A program made the position numbers and the translations under genes. From the NCBI GenBank assembly GCA_958009055.1, contig OY253650.1:434001-498000 (forward strand): a stretch of DNA of 64,000 bases, in the 5' to 3' direction. The notes beneath the pieces are model-generated. The model saw only the letters and a list, made by a program, of their open reading frames with translations. It was not told the DNA's origin and did not search any database. Of this stretch, positions 40,855-51,729 are shown one piece after another; position 1 is the first letter of the stretch; every line of letters starts with the position of its first letter. The DNA comes from Choricystis sp. odSpoLacu1. Its lineage: Eukaryota > Chlorophyta > Trebouxiophyceae.

Positions 40855-41904
40855 ATGGCGCCCGCCACCGCGCCACGCGACGCAGGCGCCGCGCCCGACG
40901 CGCGGTGTGCGCAGTCGCTGTTCGCCCGCGTCGCGGCGGCGCCCGGCACGGGGCGGCCATGTGGCAAGGGTGAGTGTGGGTGTGGGTGTGTGGGGAAGAG
41001 AGAGAGACCAGTCGGCGTCGGTAGAGAGGGAGGCGAGCGTCGCTGCCAACCCGCCAATGCGTGTCGCCTCGACCTTCTTTTTCTTTTAACCCGTCCTCTC
41101 CCACCAGAAACACGCCCCGTCGCTATCCCATTTGGCGGCGCCCCCGCCCCTCCCGCTCCTGGCGCCGGGGGCGGTGGCGGCTGCCCCGTGGTGGGAGGTC
41201 CGCCGCAGAGCGCGGGCGGATGCCCCGTCGTCGGCGGCGACGCGTCTGCTGCCGCCGACTCGCCGACCAACCACATGCCGGCCACCCCGCACAACACGCC
41301 CGCGCCCGGCCAGCGGACCCCCCTGGCCATGCAGCGTGTGGCGTCCTCCATCCCCACGGCAGGGGAGGGGGACTTGCCGCAGCACCAGGGCTGTGGTGGC
41401 GACACCAACACCAACCGCACGTGGCTCTACCCGTCGCCCCAAATGTTCTTCAACTCCATGCGGCGCAAGGGGTGGACCCCCGACGAAGCCGACATGCCCG
41501 CCGTCGTCGCCATCCACAACGCCGTCAACGAGCGCGCCTGGGCGGACGTGGTGGCGTGGGAAGCGCACGCGGGCGAGCGCAAGTGCGGCGGCCCGCGCCT
41601 CGTCCGCTTTGAAGGCCGACCCCGCGACATATCGCCCAAGGCTCGCTTCCTCAACATGCTGGGATACAGGCTGCCTTTCGACCGACACGACTGGTATGTG
41701 GACAGGTGTGGGGCGCAGGTGCGCTATGTCATTGATTTTTACAATGCTGCACCGACGCCCGTCGGCCCACAAACCCCTGGCTCCCCTCCCCCGCCTGTCG
41801 CCCTGCACCTGGATGTTCGGCCGGCGCTGGACACTCCGGGCGCGGTGTGGGAGCGGATTAAAGCGCAGGCGGCGTGGGTGGCGAGCGGGCGATGGCGAGA
41901 GTAG
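40855..41904 (+). CDS. HCCS: Mitochondrial holocytochrome c synthase (heme lyase, System III)
   Basis: Exons 40855-40969 and 41108-41904 give 303 residues. HCCS attaches heme covalently to apocytochrome c in the mitochondrial intermembrane space. Two heme-binding CPV motifs (residues 64-66 and 77-79) lie in a Gly/Pro-rich N-terminal half. The catalytic half follows the family: WLYPSPQMFFNSMRRKG, DMPAVVAIHNAVNERAW (with the axial heme His), GGPRLVRFEGRPRDISPKAR, GYRLPFDRHDWYVDRCG and VRYVIDFYN. System III is typical of chlorophytes, animals and fungi rather than land plants. The 138-nt intron is removed at GTGAGT and could be read through in frame. Confidence 0.96.
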   Translation: MAPATAPRDAGAAPDARCAQSLFARVAAAPGTGRPCGKGECGCGCVGKRERPVGVGREGGERRCQPANACRLDLLFLLTRPLPPETRPVAIPFGGAPAPPAPGAGGGGGCPVVGGPPQSAGGCPVVGGDASAAADSPTNHMPATPHNTPAPGQRTPLAMQRVASSIPTAGEGDLPQHQGCGGDTNTNRTWLYPSPQMFFNSMRRKGWTPDEADMPAVVAIHNAVNERAWADVVAWEAHAGERKCGGPRLVRFEGRPRDISPKARFLNMLGYRLPFDRHDWYVDRCGAQVRYVIDFYNAAPTPVGPQTPGSPPPPVALHLDVRPALDTPGAVWERIKAQAAWVASGRWRE

Positions 41905-42115
41905 AGGGAGAGCGTTTTTTGTTTGTTTGCTTTGTGTCTGTTAGCTGTGCCCTCTCTGTCGCGTCCGCTGCCATCGTGAGCCGTGTTTGCGTCTTTGTAT
42001 GGTGTTGCTACAGAGTGTTTTTTTGATCGACACGCCCAAACCACACAAAAACCGCCGTCTCTCTCTTTTCCAAACACCTTTTCCCTCGCTCTCTCTCAAC
42101 ACCCTCTCTCTCTCT

Positions 42116-45100
42116 TCACAACACCTTGATGACTTCATCAAACACGCCCGGCCGCGCCGCCAGCGCCGCCTCCGCCTTCTCGGCCGACGTAACGGCCACG
42201 ACGCGAGCGGCGTCGGTCGCGACGCACGCGACGGCATCGCCAAACGCGCGCACGTCCGCCAGCGTCGTGCCCAGCACTTCATCCCGCCTCGCCTGGCGGT
42301 CCTCCCTCGTCACCCCCAGCACGTGGCGCATGAGGGCAGTGTAGCCCTTGGCGTCGGGCAGCTGGTAGCCGTCGATGTCGCCCACCGTGCCGATGATGGC
42401 TTTGGTCAACGCGTCCCTGTCGATGTCCAGCGTCCTCAAAAAGTCGGCAGCGCCATCGTACACGTCCAGCGTGGACACCAGGTTGGGGTCGCGGTAGGAG
42501 AGGAAGGCAAACATGCCGGAGTGGGTGTCAAAGTCGGAGAACCCGCCGTACGCGCCGCCCGAGACGCGCACTCTGTCCCACAGCCAGGACGTGGACAGCA
42601 GCTTGTTGGCGACGTAGGATGACCCTGTAAGGGTGTAGCCGGCGTCGGTGTACAGGTTGGCGGCTTTGCCCACGTAGTTGACCTGGGTGGGGACTGTGAG
42701 CGCCTGGCTCGTCGCCGGCAGCAGGCCCGCCGGCCAGTCGCACGCGCCGGCGGCGGCGCCGGCGGGCAGGGAGGCCAGCAGGGCGTCCACCGCGGGGGCG
42801 GCGCCTTGCAACGCGGCCGCGTCGGCAGTCGCGTTGACGATGGCGCCGCGGCAGGAGAGGACGGCACGGCGCACAGCCTCAAGATCAGCCACGACAGCGT
42901 CCCACTCGCCATCCACGCGGACAGCCAGGTCGCGAATGAAGTCGAGGTAGGACAGGCCGCCCATGACTTCCTGAGCCCAGCCCGCAACCGAGCGCTGCGC
43001 GTCGAGGCGGCGCGCGGCAAAGCGGTGACCCGCGCCCACGACGCCGGCCTCCAGCCCCGCCTTCGTCTCAAGCACCATCTGCTTGAACCGGTCGCGGTCG
43101 TCCAGGCGGGCGGTGGTGAGGATGTCGGCAAACAAGGACAGCAGGTCGTCCGCGTTGGAGGTCGTGGCCTTGCCCGAAATCACAACAAACGCGGCGGGCG
43201 TGGCAGGCTTGCCACGCACGTCGGACACCAGGGGGGACACGGACACGCCCCCCGTCTTGCGCCCGATGCGGTCGGTCAACTGGACAAAGGTTTCGGTGGC
43301 CGTCCCCATCTGGGTCAAGCAGCGGCAGAAGAGGGGGACCAGGGGCAGCAGGCGTGCGGGCACGCCCGCCAGCGGCAGCAACGCCTCCACGTACAGCACG
43401 TCGTTGGTGAACAGGTCGTGCGTCAGCAGGGTGGCGCCACCGGGAAGGTCGGTCAGGTCGGTCGGCACGTCGGGCGCGGCGCGCGGGATGTCGGCCAGCG
43501 CGAGCGACGGCACGCACGCCAACGCTTCCGGCGAGTCTGGCGTCTCCTGCCGCTCCTTCAGCGCCACAGTCTCCGCCTGCACGGCCACCAGGTCGAGGGC
43601 CGCCTTGGCGGCGTCCAGGCGGGCGCGTTCGGCGCCTTCTTGGGCGGCGCCCAGGGACGCGTCGGGTTCAAGCACCACGGTCGCGCGGTGGTTGTTTTGG
43701 AGAAGGTACTGCTTGATCAGGGGCCTAAACACGTCATCCCCGGCCGCCAGCCTCGCTTTGAAGGCGGCCAGGTCGTCGGACCACTGCAGGGGGCGCAGAG
43801 GGTCGCGCCCGTAGAGCCAGGCGGGGGCGGCGCGGAGCATCAGAGAAAGACCGCGCGGGAAAGAGCCCGTGTTGTTTTCACGCAGCGAGAACTCGATGGT
43901 GTTGACGGCGGCTTCCACAGCAGAGTCCGGGAAGCCGTCCTTGGCCAGGGTGGTGAGGGTGGACAGAATGAGTGATTCGACCGCGTCGGGGTCGCCCGCG
44001 GCCACGCCCTTTAACCCCACCGAAAAGATGGGCTGCCGCAGCTCGTCCTGCAGGCCGCCCCCGATCAAGGATTCGCCGAGGCCGGAGTCGTTGAGCGCTT
44101 TGCGCAGGGGGGCGGCGGAGGTGCCGAGGAGCAGGTAGTCGAGGAAGGAGAGTTCGAGCTCGGCTTGCACATCCAAAGCGTCGGGGGCGAGCACCCAGTT
44201 GACGGAGACGTACCGCTTGGGTTCGGACGCACCACTCGCAGCAGCACCGTCCCCGTCCTCGCCATCGCCAGCGGCGTACTGCTCCACGATGCGGCGGGGG
44301 GCGGACCACAGGGGCTGCGTCACGACGTCCGAGTCGACGGGGCGCGCGTCAAACTCGTCCAGGTACGCCGCCAGGATGCGCAGCCGTTCATCGGCAGGAT
44401 CATCGCCATAGAACCAGAAGCGCGCGTTGGAGGGGTGGTAGTAGCGCGCGTGGAAGGCTTGGAACTCGGCAAACGTCAGGTCGGGAATGGTGGCGGGGTC
44501 GCCCCCCGAGTCGGCGGCGTAGGGAGTATCAGGAAACAGCGCCGACTGCACGACGCGCCCGTTGACCGAGTCGGGGGACGAGTAAACGCCCTTCATCTCG
44601 TTGAAGACGACGCCTTTCAAGGAGACGTCTCCCGACGCCGCGTCGTCGCACTCGTAGTGCCACCCTTCCTGCGCAAAGGTGCGCTCATCAGACACGCAGC
44701 GCGGGTGCAGCACAGCATCCAGGTACACGTCCACCAGGTTGTAAAAGTCGGCCAGGTTGGCGGAGGCGACGGGGTAGCAGGTGCGGTCGGGGTAGGTGAA
44801 CGCATTCAAAAAAGTGTTGAGAGACCCCTTCATCAACTCCACAAACGGCTCCTTGATGGGGTACTTGCGCGACCCACACAGCACCGAGTGTTCCAGGATG
44901 TGGGGCACACCCTTGGAGTCGGCGACGGGGGTGCGGAGGACGGCACCAAACGTTTTGTTTTCGTCGGGCGCGACGACGGAGATGACCTCCGCCCCCGTCT
45001 TGTCGTGCGTGTACAGTCGCACGTCGGCGCCGTACTCGGCCACATACTGCTGGCGGGCCAGGGTGAAGCCGTGCAGGGTGGTGGGGGCGGGCGTCGTGGG

Positions 45101-45512
45101 GGAGCCAGCGGGCGCAGCGACCACGGCGCGGGCGGCGGTGGAGGACGGGCAGGAGGGGCGGCGAGGGTGGGTGGCCGCCAGGGCGCGAGGGACGGCGGCG
45201 CGAGAGTGCAGGCGGCGCGGGATGGCGGGCTGGGGAGGAGAGGGAGGAGGGAGGGAAGGGGGGGAACGTCGGTGTTAGGTGTTTCGGTGCGTGTTTGCAA
45301 TTGGCGCACAGCAGGCGCGCACCCTCCTCACGACGCACGCGCATGCGCTGGCAGACAAACCACAGTTGCTCGACTGCGAGAGTGGGGGTGAGAGGGCCGC
45401 GTGTCACGTGCGCCCTTGCCCCCACACGTACACAACACCAACGCACCGACTGCGCGGAGCGAGGAGCGCCGCGCGCGCCAGCGGCAACGCCAGCGCGAGT
45501 CTGGGACGCCAT
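42116..45512 (-). CDS. PREP: Presequence protease PreP (M16C metalloprotease), organelle-targeted
   Basis: Exon 1 (45447-45512) encodes MASQTRAGVAAGARGAPRSAQS. Exon 2 (42116-45229) continues the basic, Ser/Ala-rich transit peptide (IPRRLHSRAAVPRALAATHP), total 1059 residues (Arabidopsis PreP1 about 1080). The inverted zinc motif HILEH (about residues 132-136) with downstream Glu in VVFNEMKGVYSS, ELMKGSLNTFLNAFTYPDRT, and SGGAYGGFSDFDTHSGMF near the end identify M16C PreP. The enzyme degrades cleaved targeting peptides inside mitochondria and plastids; in plants it is dual-targeted, and the mixed presequence fits that. It is followed by the minus-strand RNase H2A gene 158 bp upstream. Confidence 0.96.
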
Positions 45513-45670
45513 GGTCGTGGCGGCGCGGTCGACCAGGAGGAGCAGGGTGCGGCGGGGCGCCGTGGTTTGGGAGGGAGGAGAGGGAGGGAAGAGAGAGTTG
45601 AGACCGATTTGGCGACGTTGTGGCAGACCCTCGACGTTTTTTTGTTCTTTTTTTTAACACTTCCCTTCTC

Positions 45671-46729
45671 TCACAGACACGCCAACGCCAGCCTCCTCGC
45701 CCGAAAGTAGCTGGCCCGCCCCACCCCACTCGTCGCCACGCCACGGCCCAGCTTGGCGTCTGCGCCACCCGCCCCAAACGCCAGCGTGGCCTGTCCCGCC
45801 CCCGCCCCGTCGTCGTCATCCTCCCACCCGACTTTGGCAGCGCGGGCCTCCAGCGCGCGCACGGTCGTGGACCACGAGAAGCGTACGAGGGACGTGTAGC
45901 CAAAGACGGGGTGCGTAGACCGCTCCAGGTAGGCTTTGGTGTCGGGGTCGCCCGGGTAGCCGGAACCAAGGGCCGCGGGCGCGTCGGGCGCGCGCGCGGC
46001 TTCGGCAGCCGTGGCCTCCACCACCGCCCGGTCGCGCGTCACCTTGGCCACGATGGAGGCGGCGGACACGATGGGGTACTTGGCGTCGGCTTTGGGTTCC
46101 ACGGTGAACTTGATGCCGGGGAACTGAAGGGGAGAAAGAGGGTGGTTGGTTCTTTTGGTCGAGGGACAACAAAACTTCAACCTCCCCATCCTCCTACCAA
46201 ACTCTTACCTTGCTCCTCAACGCTTCCGCCCACCGTCCCGCGTCCCCCACCGTGTCCACATACACGTGGGCCACGTTGGCGCCGGAGTCGAGAGCACCGC
46301 GCACCAGCGCCACCGTCGCATCACTCGCCAACGCGTTTAGCGAAATCCGCGCCCGTCCCAGCATGGCGGCCGAGATGGACGGCGCGGACAGCGATTCCAC
46401 GCGGTGGGACAGGCGGGGGTGGGCCAGGATGTCGATGAAGAGGGCCTCGCGAATCGTTTCTGTCAGCGCTTTGGAGTCGGCGAACGACATGCGGGCGACG
46501 GCGGCTTCGTCGGAGGCGGGGGCGAGGGCGGAGGCGTAGACCATGGGGCCCAGCACGGGGCCGCGGCCGGCTTCGTCTGTGGGGGGGAGGGAGAGGGAGC
46601 ATTTCGATTGGTCTGGGCGCGCATCGGAGCGGGCGGCTCTCCGCCCTCCGCCTCTCTCGCCAACGCACCGATGCCCATAATGCATGGCTCGCTGAACCAG
46701 TCAGGGGAGGGCGTGTCGTCGGCGGCCAT
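45671..46729 (-). CDS. RNASEH2A: Ribonuclease H2 catalytic subunit A
   Basis: Exons 46669-46729, 46209-46576 and 45671-46123 fit in phase and give 293 residues (human 299). RNase H2 removes RNA primers and single ribonucleotides from DNA. Catalytic residues are visible: Asp-Glu in DEAGRGPVLGP (residue 21), Asp in VYVDTVGDAG, and Asp in KADAKYPIVSAASIVAKVTRD. Other blocks are FADSKALTE, GSGYPGDPDTKAYL and VFGYTSLVRFSWSTTVRALE, matching the eukaryotic rather than bacterial HII form. The C-terminal tail ends GQATLAFG..., and QATLAF might be a weak PIP-like motif. Exon 1 encodes MAADDTPSPDWFSEPCIMGI. Confidence 0.95.
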
Positions 46730-46977
46730 GGTTGGAAGAGAGGAGGCGCAGTAAGAAAAGGCGGTTGATTTTTTTGTTTGTTATTTTTGTTCTTCGCTCT
46801 AACACAGTCGAAAACACGCCCGAGGCACCGGCGAAACACGCGCTCTCTATATCCTCGCCGACAAAACAGGGCACACGCAGCATTTGATGTGGCAACCCTG
46901 TGAAAAACGCACATCAAAATTAACCCAAGGTTGATCAAATCAAAAATCAAATCAAAACTTCAACTTTGACGTTTTCC

Positions 46978-48468
46978 TCAAACGTCAGCAAACAACCTCA
47001 ACGTCGCCGCACTGCGCGTCAGCGACACCACCGACGCCGCCAGGATAGCGGCCGCCAACAACGCTGTGCACGTCGCCCACGCGCGCGCACCAAAGGCTGC
47101 CAAGCGTGCGCGTGCGGAACGCCCACAGCACCGCGTTTTGGCAACACACAGCGGCGGCACCGTGTAATCCAGCAACGCCATGACCGCGCCAAACAGGGCG
47201 CCCAGTTCGCCAAAGAAGGGGAGGGCGGAGGCGGCCAGGGCGCAGGCGGCCACGAGGGCGGCGCGGCCCGCGAAGCGCGCGCCGGGGGACGCGAGGGAAG
47301 GGTGGCGCCCCGTGTGCCGTTTGGCCACGCTCCAGGCGGCGTCGTACAAGGGGACGGCATACGCATTAAACACGGCAAACGTGTTCACGGTGACGGCCGC
47401 CCAGGCGGCCGCCAACGCAGCGATGGTGGGGGGGGTGGGGGGCGCGGCAGCAGCCACACTCACCAGCAGCACAACATCTGTCGTCGCCCCAAACGCCCAG
47501 TAGCCTGTGGCCGCCACCGCCAGGTAGGCGGGCATGATGAGGGCGAAGGCGGTGGCGGTGGCGGCGTGCATGGTGGTGTGAACAGGGGGGGCCGCCGCGG
47601 CCGCCAGCTCGGGCACTATTCCAATCGCCAGATTGTCGATGATCAACCCCACCGCCACCAGGGAGGGCACAACGCGTTCCTGGGGAGGCAGGTCGGGCAC
47701 CGTGTGGGGTGGAGGGACGGGGGCGGCTCGCCCCGCGACGACGGACAGACCAACAGCCAGCGCTGCTGCCGCCGCGAACGCGGCCGCCCCCACCGCCGCC
47801 GCCACGGCGGCCGCCCGGCCACGCGCCAGGGCGGCTGAAGATGATTGAAACGCGGCGAAAGCCCATATGCAGGCGGTCAAGTGTGGGGGTGGGCGTGCCG
47901 AGGGCGCCAGCGCGAGCGTGGCGATGCTTTTGAGGGCGCCTCCCCCGATCAACAGTGTGGACACCACCGCCCCAATGCAGGCAAACACTTGCAACGCTTG
48001 CACCGCACGCGCCGCCCGCCGCCCCAGGTGGGCGGCGGCCAGGGAGGAGTAAGTGGCGTGCCGCACTCCGCGCGGGTGTTCAACCAACGAAGCCACGAGT
48101 CCTGTCGCCAAGCATGCAGTCGCGCACCCAGCCAGCGTGACCGCCGTCATGCCCGCCCCCCACCCCAGCTGAGCCACCGCGTAGGGGAGGGAGAGGGAGG
48201 GGAAGCCACAGATGGCGGCGACGATTGTGGCGGCGCAGGGGACGGCCGACGCGCCGCCCCCTCTCCCCGGCACAAAAGCCCCGCCCACCACTTCCCCGGG
48301 TCCATCTTCAGCCTCATAGTCGACCGAAGCCAGAGACAGGCGGGTGAGGCGAGTCGCGCCACGCAGCAAGGCCAGTGGATGGTGGTGGCGGTGGGGCGAC
48401 TGTGGTTTGGAGGGGGAGGGAGGCGCCGTCCAGGGTCGGCCCGGGTGCGTGTGTCCATGCCGCCACAT
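46978..48468 (-). CDS. Amino acid transporter (AAAP superfamily, AVT-like), distinct from the tandem pair
   Basis: A single coding exon of 496 residues from the ATG at 48468. The first membrane segment follows ATIVAAICGFPSLSLPYAVA, which replaces the GAGVLALP pattern of the other two copies. About 11 hydrophobic segments follow, including AATGYWAFGATTDVV and VFNAYAVPLYDAAWS, and ending with PFFGELGALFGAVMALLDYT. The acidic loop SVDYEAEDGPGE precedes the first helix. It resembles vacuolar amino acid transporters of the AVT group; substrate and direction are unknown. The frame is open above the chosen ATG but lacks another ATG, so the N-terminus is fairly secure unless an upstream exon exists. 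Confidence 0.85.
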   Translation of the reverse strand: MWRHGHTHPGRPWTAPPSPSKPQSPHRHHHPLALLRGATRLTRLSLASVDYEAEDGPGEVVGGAFVPGRGGGASAVPCAATIVAAICGFPSLSLPYAVAQLGWGAGMTAVTLAGCATACLATGLVASLVEHPRGVRHATYSSLAAAHLGRRAARAVQALQVFACIGAVVSTLLIGGGALKSIATLALAPSARPPPHLTACIWAFAAFQSSSAALARGRAAAVAAAVGAAAFAAAAALAVGLSVVAGRAAPVPPPHTVPDLPPQERVVPSLVAVGLIIDNLAIGIVPELAAAAAPPVHTTMHAATATAFALIMPAYLAVAATGYWAFGATTDVVLLVSVAAAAPPTPPTIAALAAAWAAVTVNTFAVFNAYAVPLYDAAWSVAKRHTGRHPSLASPGARFAGRAALVAACALAASALPFFGELGALFGAVMALLDYTVPPLCVAKTRCCGRSARARLAAFGARAWATCTALLAAAILAASVVSLTRSAATLRLFADV

Positions 48469-48535
48469 GAAGGCGCCCGTGTCGCTGCCGCCGCGCGCGG
48501 AGGAGGGGGTGGGGACTTTGGGTGCGCCCGTCGTT

Positions 48536-48546
48536 GGATATATAGG
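48536..48546 (-). promoter_or_regulatory. TATA-box-like element
   Basis: CCTATATATCC on the minus strand, about 70 bp upstream of the AVT-like ATG (48468). It is one of few strong TATA motifs in this GC-rich window and would place the transcript start about 40 bp before the ATG. Confidence 0.5.
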
Positions 48547-48884
48547 AGGAAAAAAAAACACCGGGCGGTGTGGGGCGCCCAGCCAGCTGGCCACCCGACA
48601 AAAGGGTGGCCCGCTGAGTTTGGGCCGAGGCAGGAAGCGGGGAAGCGGGGCTGGCGGCCGCTGCCTTGCCGCAGCAAACAAAAGGGGGGTACGCGCGCGC
48701 CAATTCAAGTGCAACTCTGTGCGGCGTCGCGCTCGCAAAGTCGGCTCCCTTGACACACCATTCGAGTGTTTTCTTTTTCTTCTTTGTCCGGCACCACCGC
48801 GTGCGCCTCACGCACGCCGTGCTGCGAGTGAGTGTGCCTGCCTATTCAGGCCACTCAGCGCGCTCCCCCACCACACACGAACAA

Positions 48885-50411
48885 ATGGGCGAACCCCGCC
48901 CCCGCCGCCCCCGCGCCGCGCTGGCCTGCCTCGCCGCCGCCCTGGCCCTCGCCGCCGCGGTCGCCCTGGCCCCGCCATCAGCTCGAGCACGGCTGGTGGA
49001 TGCATGGAAAGGGGCGGGCGTGGGCATCGGAAAAACGCCGCCCTCGCCACTGCCGTCCACCGATGCCTCTGCTGTCTGCGGCGACGCGGCCCTCCGCGAC
49101 GCAAACGCAGACCTCGCCCCCCTCCTCTCCAGCCTCGTCGCCACCCCCTTCTTCCGCTTCTTCAAGGCGCGCCTGGATGGCGAGTGCCCTTTTTGGCAGG
49201 ATGATGGTCAATGCTCCCTGGCCGACTGCGCGGTGTGCGCGTGCGGCGCAGCCGACCTGCCGCCTCGCCTGGCCGCGCAGTGCGCGCGCGGCGCGCCGCC
49301 GTCGCAGCTCGGTGGCGCAGGCGCCACCCTGGCTGCGTCTCCCGTCGACCGCGGCCTGGGGTCGGCCACTGACGCCGCCCGCCTGGTGGCGGTGCCCGGG
49401 TGGCGGGGGTACGACAACCCGTGGATGGCGGACGGCGGGGAGAGCGAGCTGGTGGCAGGGCGTGGAGATGATGACGACGAGAGTGAAGACGACGACGCCT
49501 CCTCCTTCCCCCCCGCCGCCACCACCTACTCCGTCATCGACCTGTCAAAAAATCCAGAGCGCTACACCGGGTACAAGGGCGACCACGCGCGGCGAGTGTG
49601 GGCGTTCATTTACGGTCAAGACTGCTTTCCGCGCGGCGGGGAAGCCGCGACGCGCGGCGCCTCCTCCCAGCTCCAGTGCGACCCCGCCAAAGCCGCCTTC
49701 TTCCGCATCATGTCGGGCGTGCACGCGTCCATCACCGCCCACCTGGCGGACGAGTTTCCGTTGGGGGATGGCGAGTGGGGGCCGAATTTGGCGTTGTTTG
49801 CCGAGCGGCTGGGCGGCCCCGACAACGCGCAGCGGATCGCCAACCTGCACTTTGCGTACGCCTTTTTGGCGCGCGCCGTCGCGCGGGCGGGCCCCCTGCT
49901 CGCGTCCGCCGACTATGATGACGGGGGGGCAGGCCACGGCGCGACTGAAGCCGCGTTGATCAAACAACTCGTCTCGCACCCCGCGCTCGCGCGCGTGTGC
50001 GCGTCGCCCTTTGACTCGGCCCTCGCGTCCCGCGACGGCGCCCGCGATGCGGCCCTCCAGGCCGCCTTCCGCAACGTGACAGCCGCCATGGACTGCGTGG
50101 GGTGCGAAAAATGCAGGCTGTGGGGCAAGCTGCAGTTGTTGGGGGTGGCGACTGCGCTGAAAGTGTTGGTGTCTGACGCGCGAGCGGACGTGCCGCCACA
50201 CGCCGACGCATCCCCAGCCTCCCGCCCCCCCCTCACCCTGGAACGCAATGAAGTGGTGGCCCTCATCAACACGTTTGACCGGCTGGCCAGGTCGGTGGCC
50301 ATTGTGGAGAGGCTGCAGGCGCGGCTGGACGGCGGGGAGGTGCCAACACCCATCGGCGACGACGACGACAGAGGGAGGCACGACCAGCTGGCGTCGGCGC
50401 TCGGGTTTTGA
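48885..50411 (+). CDS. ERO1: Endoplasmic reticulum oxidoreductin ERO1
   Basis: A single exon of 508 residues. Residues about 10-33 form a hydrophobic anchor after an Arg/Pro-rich start, giving a type II ER membrane protein. ERO1 oxidises protein disulfide isomerase with FAD and O2. The shuttle-region cysteines lie in DGECPFWQDDGQCSLADCAV. GYDNPWMAD, YSVIDLSKNPERYTGYKGDH, VWAFIYGQDCF and IMSGVHASITAHLADEF match the family, and the active-site CVGCEKC (Cys 404, 407, 410) is followed by RLWGKLQLLGVATALKVL. An acidic insert (DDDDESEDDDASS) separates the first two blocks. Confidence 0.97.
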   Translation: MGEPRPRRPRAALACLAAALALAAAVALAPPSARARLVDAWKGAGVGIGKTPPSPLPSTDASAVCGDAALRDANADLAPLLSSLVATPFFRFFKARLDGECPFWQDDGQCSLADCAVCACGAADLPPRLAAQCARGAPPSQLGGAGATLAASPVDRGLGSATDAARLVAVPGWRGYDNPWMADGGESELVAGRGDDDDESEDDDASSFPPAATTYSVIDLSKNPERYTGYKGDHARRVWAFIYGQDCFPRGGEAATRGASSQLQCDPAKAAFFRIMSGVHASITAHLADEFPLGDGEWGPNLALFAERLGGPDNAQRIANLHFAYAFLARAVARAGPLLASADYDDGGAGHGATEAALIKQLVSHPALARVCASPFDSALASRDGARDAALQAAFRNVTAAMDCVGCEKCRLWGKLQLLGVATALKVLVSDARADVPPHADASPASRPPLTLERNEVVALINTFDRLARSVAIVERLQARLDGGEVPTPIGDDDDRGRHDQLASALGF

Positions 50412-50581
50412 GGGAGGGGGGGCAGAGCAGGAGAGAGTGTGCGTGTCTGCAAGCATTGTCGTGTGTGTGTGTGTGGTTGCGGAGGTTTGCACACCTCTGC
50501 CAACAGAGAAGAAGAAGAAAAAAAAAACGCGCTGCCCCCCCAAAACCAACGAAACAACGCCACCCAAACCTTTCTTCCTTT

Positions 50582-51582
50582 CTACACAGCCCCCGCCCCT
50601 GCCCTCGCGGCCGCTGCCTCCACCGCGTCAGCGGGGACCAGGGCCAGCAGCTGGTCGATGGAGGCGACCGCCGCGCGCGCGGCGGCCGCCGAAAAGTCGG
50701 CAAACTGTTTTTCGCGCGCGCCGCCGCGCAGGCCCACGCCGCCCACCGACTCGAAATAAGCATCGTAATCGATTTGGGCCACATACTCCACCGCGTCCCG
50801 GGCCAGGGCGGACGCGCGCTCGCGCACGGCCGCGGTGTCCTGGTGTGCTGCCACTGCTCTCAGATTCTCTGGCAGGCTCAGCGGCGCCGCCTCCAGAGCG
50901 GCGTGCAGCGTCGCCAGCTCGCTCCACCTCGCTTCGGACGCCGCCTCCGCCGCCCGCGCCAGCACGGGCCGGGCGGCCACGATGGGGGTCACGTACATGA
51001 ACAGGGGTTTGGCCGGGCGAGAGAAGCGCAGCGCATCCGTTGGCACTTTGGCAAACGCGGCCGTCGCCACCACCGCCAGCCCGCCCAGCAGCAACCGCTT
51101 GCGTACGACGGCCGCGGCGGCGGGGTCGGCGGGGGCGTCCACCACCTGGGACTCGGTGAGCCAGGAGGCCGCAGCGTTGGAGGTGGTGGAGGAGGAGGAC
51201 GCCGGACCCAGGGGCGACTCGCGGCGCAGTCCGGGGCCATCGATGCGGCGGGTGGGGGTGGTTGGTTGTGGCTGTGTGGGGGGAGTGGGTGGGTGTGGGC
51301 GGAAAACAGGCGCAAGTCAAGAGAGAGAAAACGCCACGGCGCCCCCCCCTCCCTCTCTCCTCTCACCTCCGCCTCCCCCTGCTGCACCGCCGCCAGCTGC
51401 TCCCTCAGCTTGGCGGCCTCCTCTTCCGCGGCTTTGAGGCGGGCGAGCATGTCTTCTCCCAGCCCGCCCGGACCGCCGCCCGTGGCGGGCGTCGCAATGC
51501 GGCGTGGGCGGAGAGGGGGGCGGGCGGCCAGCCCTCGGGACAGGGTGGCTGGGTGTGGGACGTGTGCAGTGGGGATACGCAT
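50582..51582 (-). CDS. Predicted thylakoid-targeted protein of unknown function
   Basis: Exons 51367-51582 and 50582-51271 join in phase 0 to give 301 residues. The first 45 residues (MRIPTAHVPHPATLSRGLAA onward) look like a plastid transit peptide, followed by a short coiled coil (LKAAEEEAAKLREQLAA), a Ser-rich linker, then VVRKRLLLGGLAVVATAAFA, a basic residue cluster plus hydrophobic stretch like a thylakoid-transfer signal or membrane anchor. The remainder is a helical domain (YVTPIVAARPVLARAAEAAS ... VEYVAQIDYDAYFESVGGVG). The pattern resembles small thylakoid lumen proteins, but no family name can be assigned. Confidence 0.6.
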
Positions 51583-51729
51583 TTGGGAAAAATGGGGGAG
51601 GGAGGCGGGGAGAAGGGGGAAAACAACAGCGCCGGTTGTGTCGTTCTCTTCGTTTTCGTTTGTTGTGTTGCCACCCCGTTAGAGAAGAAAAAGGTTGGAT
51701 CACACACACCATCGCGCACGCAGCATCCA

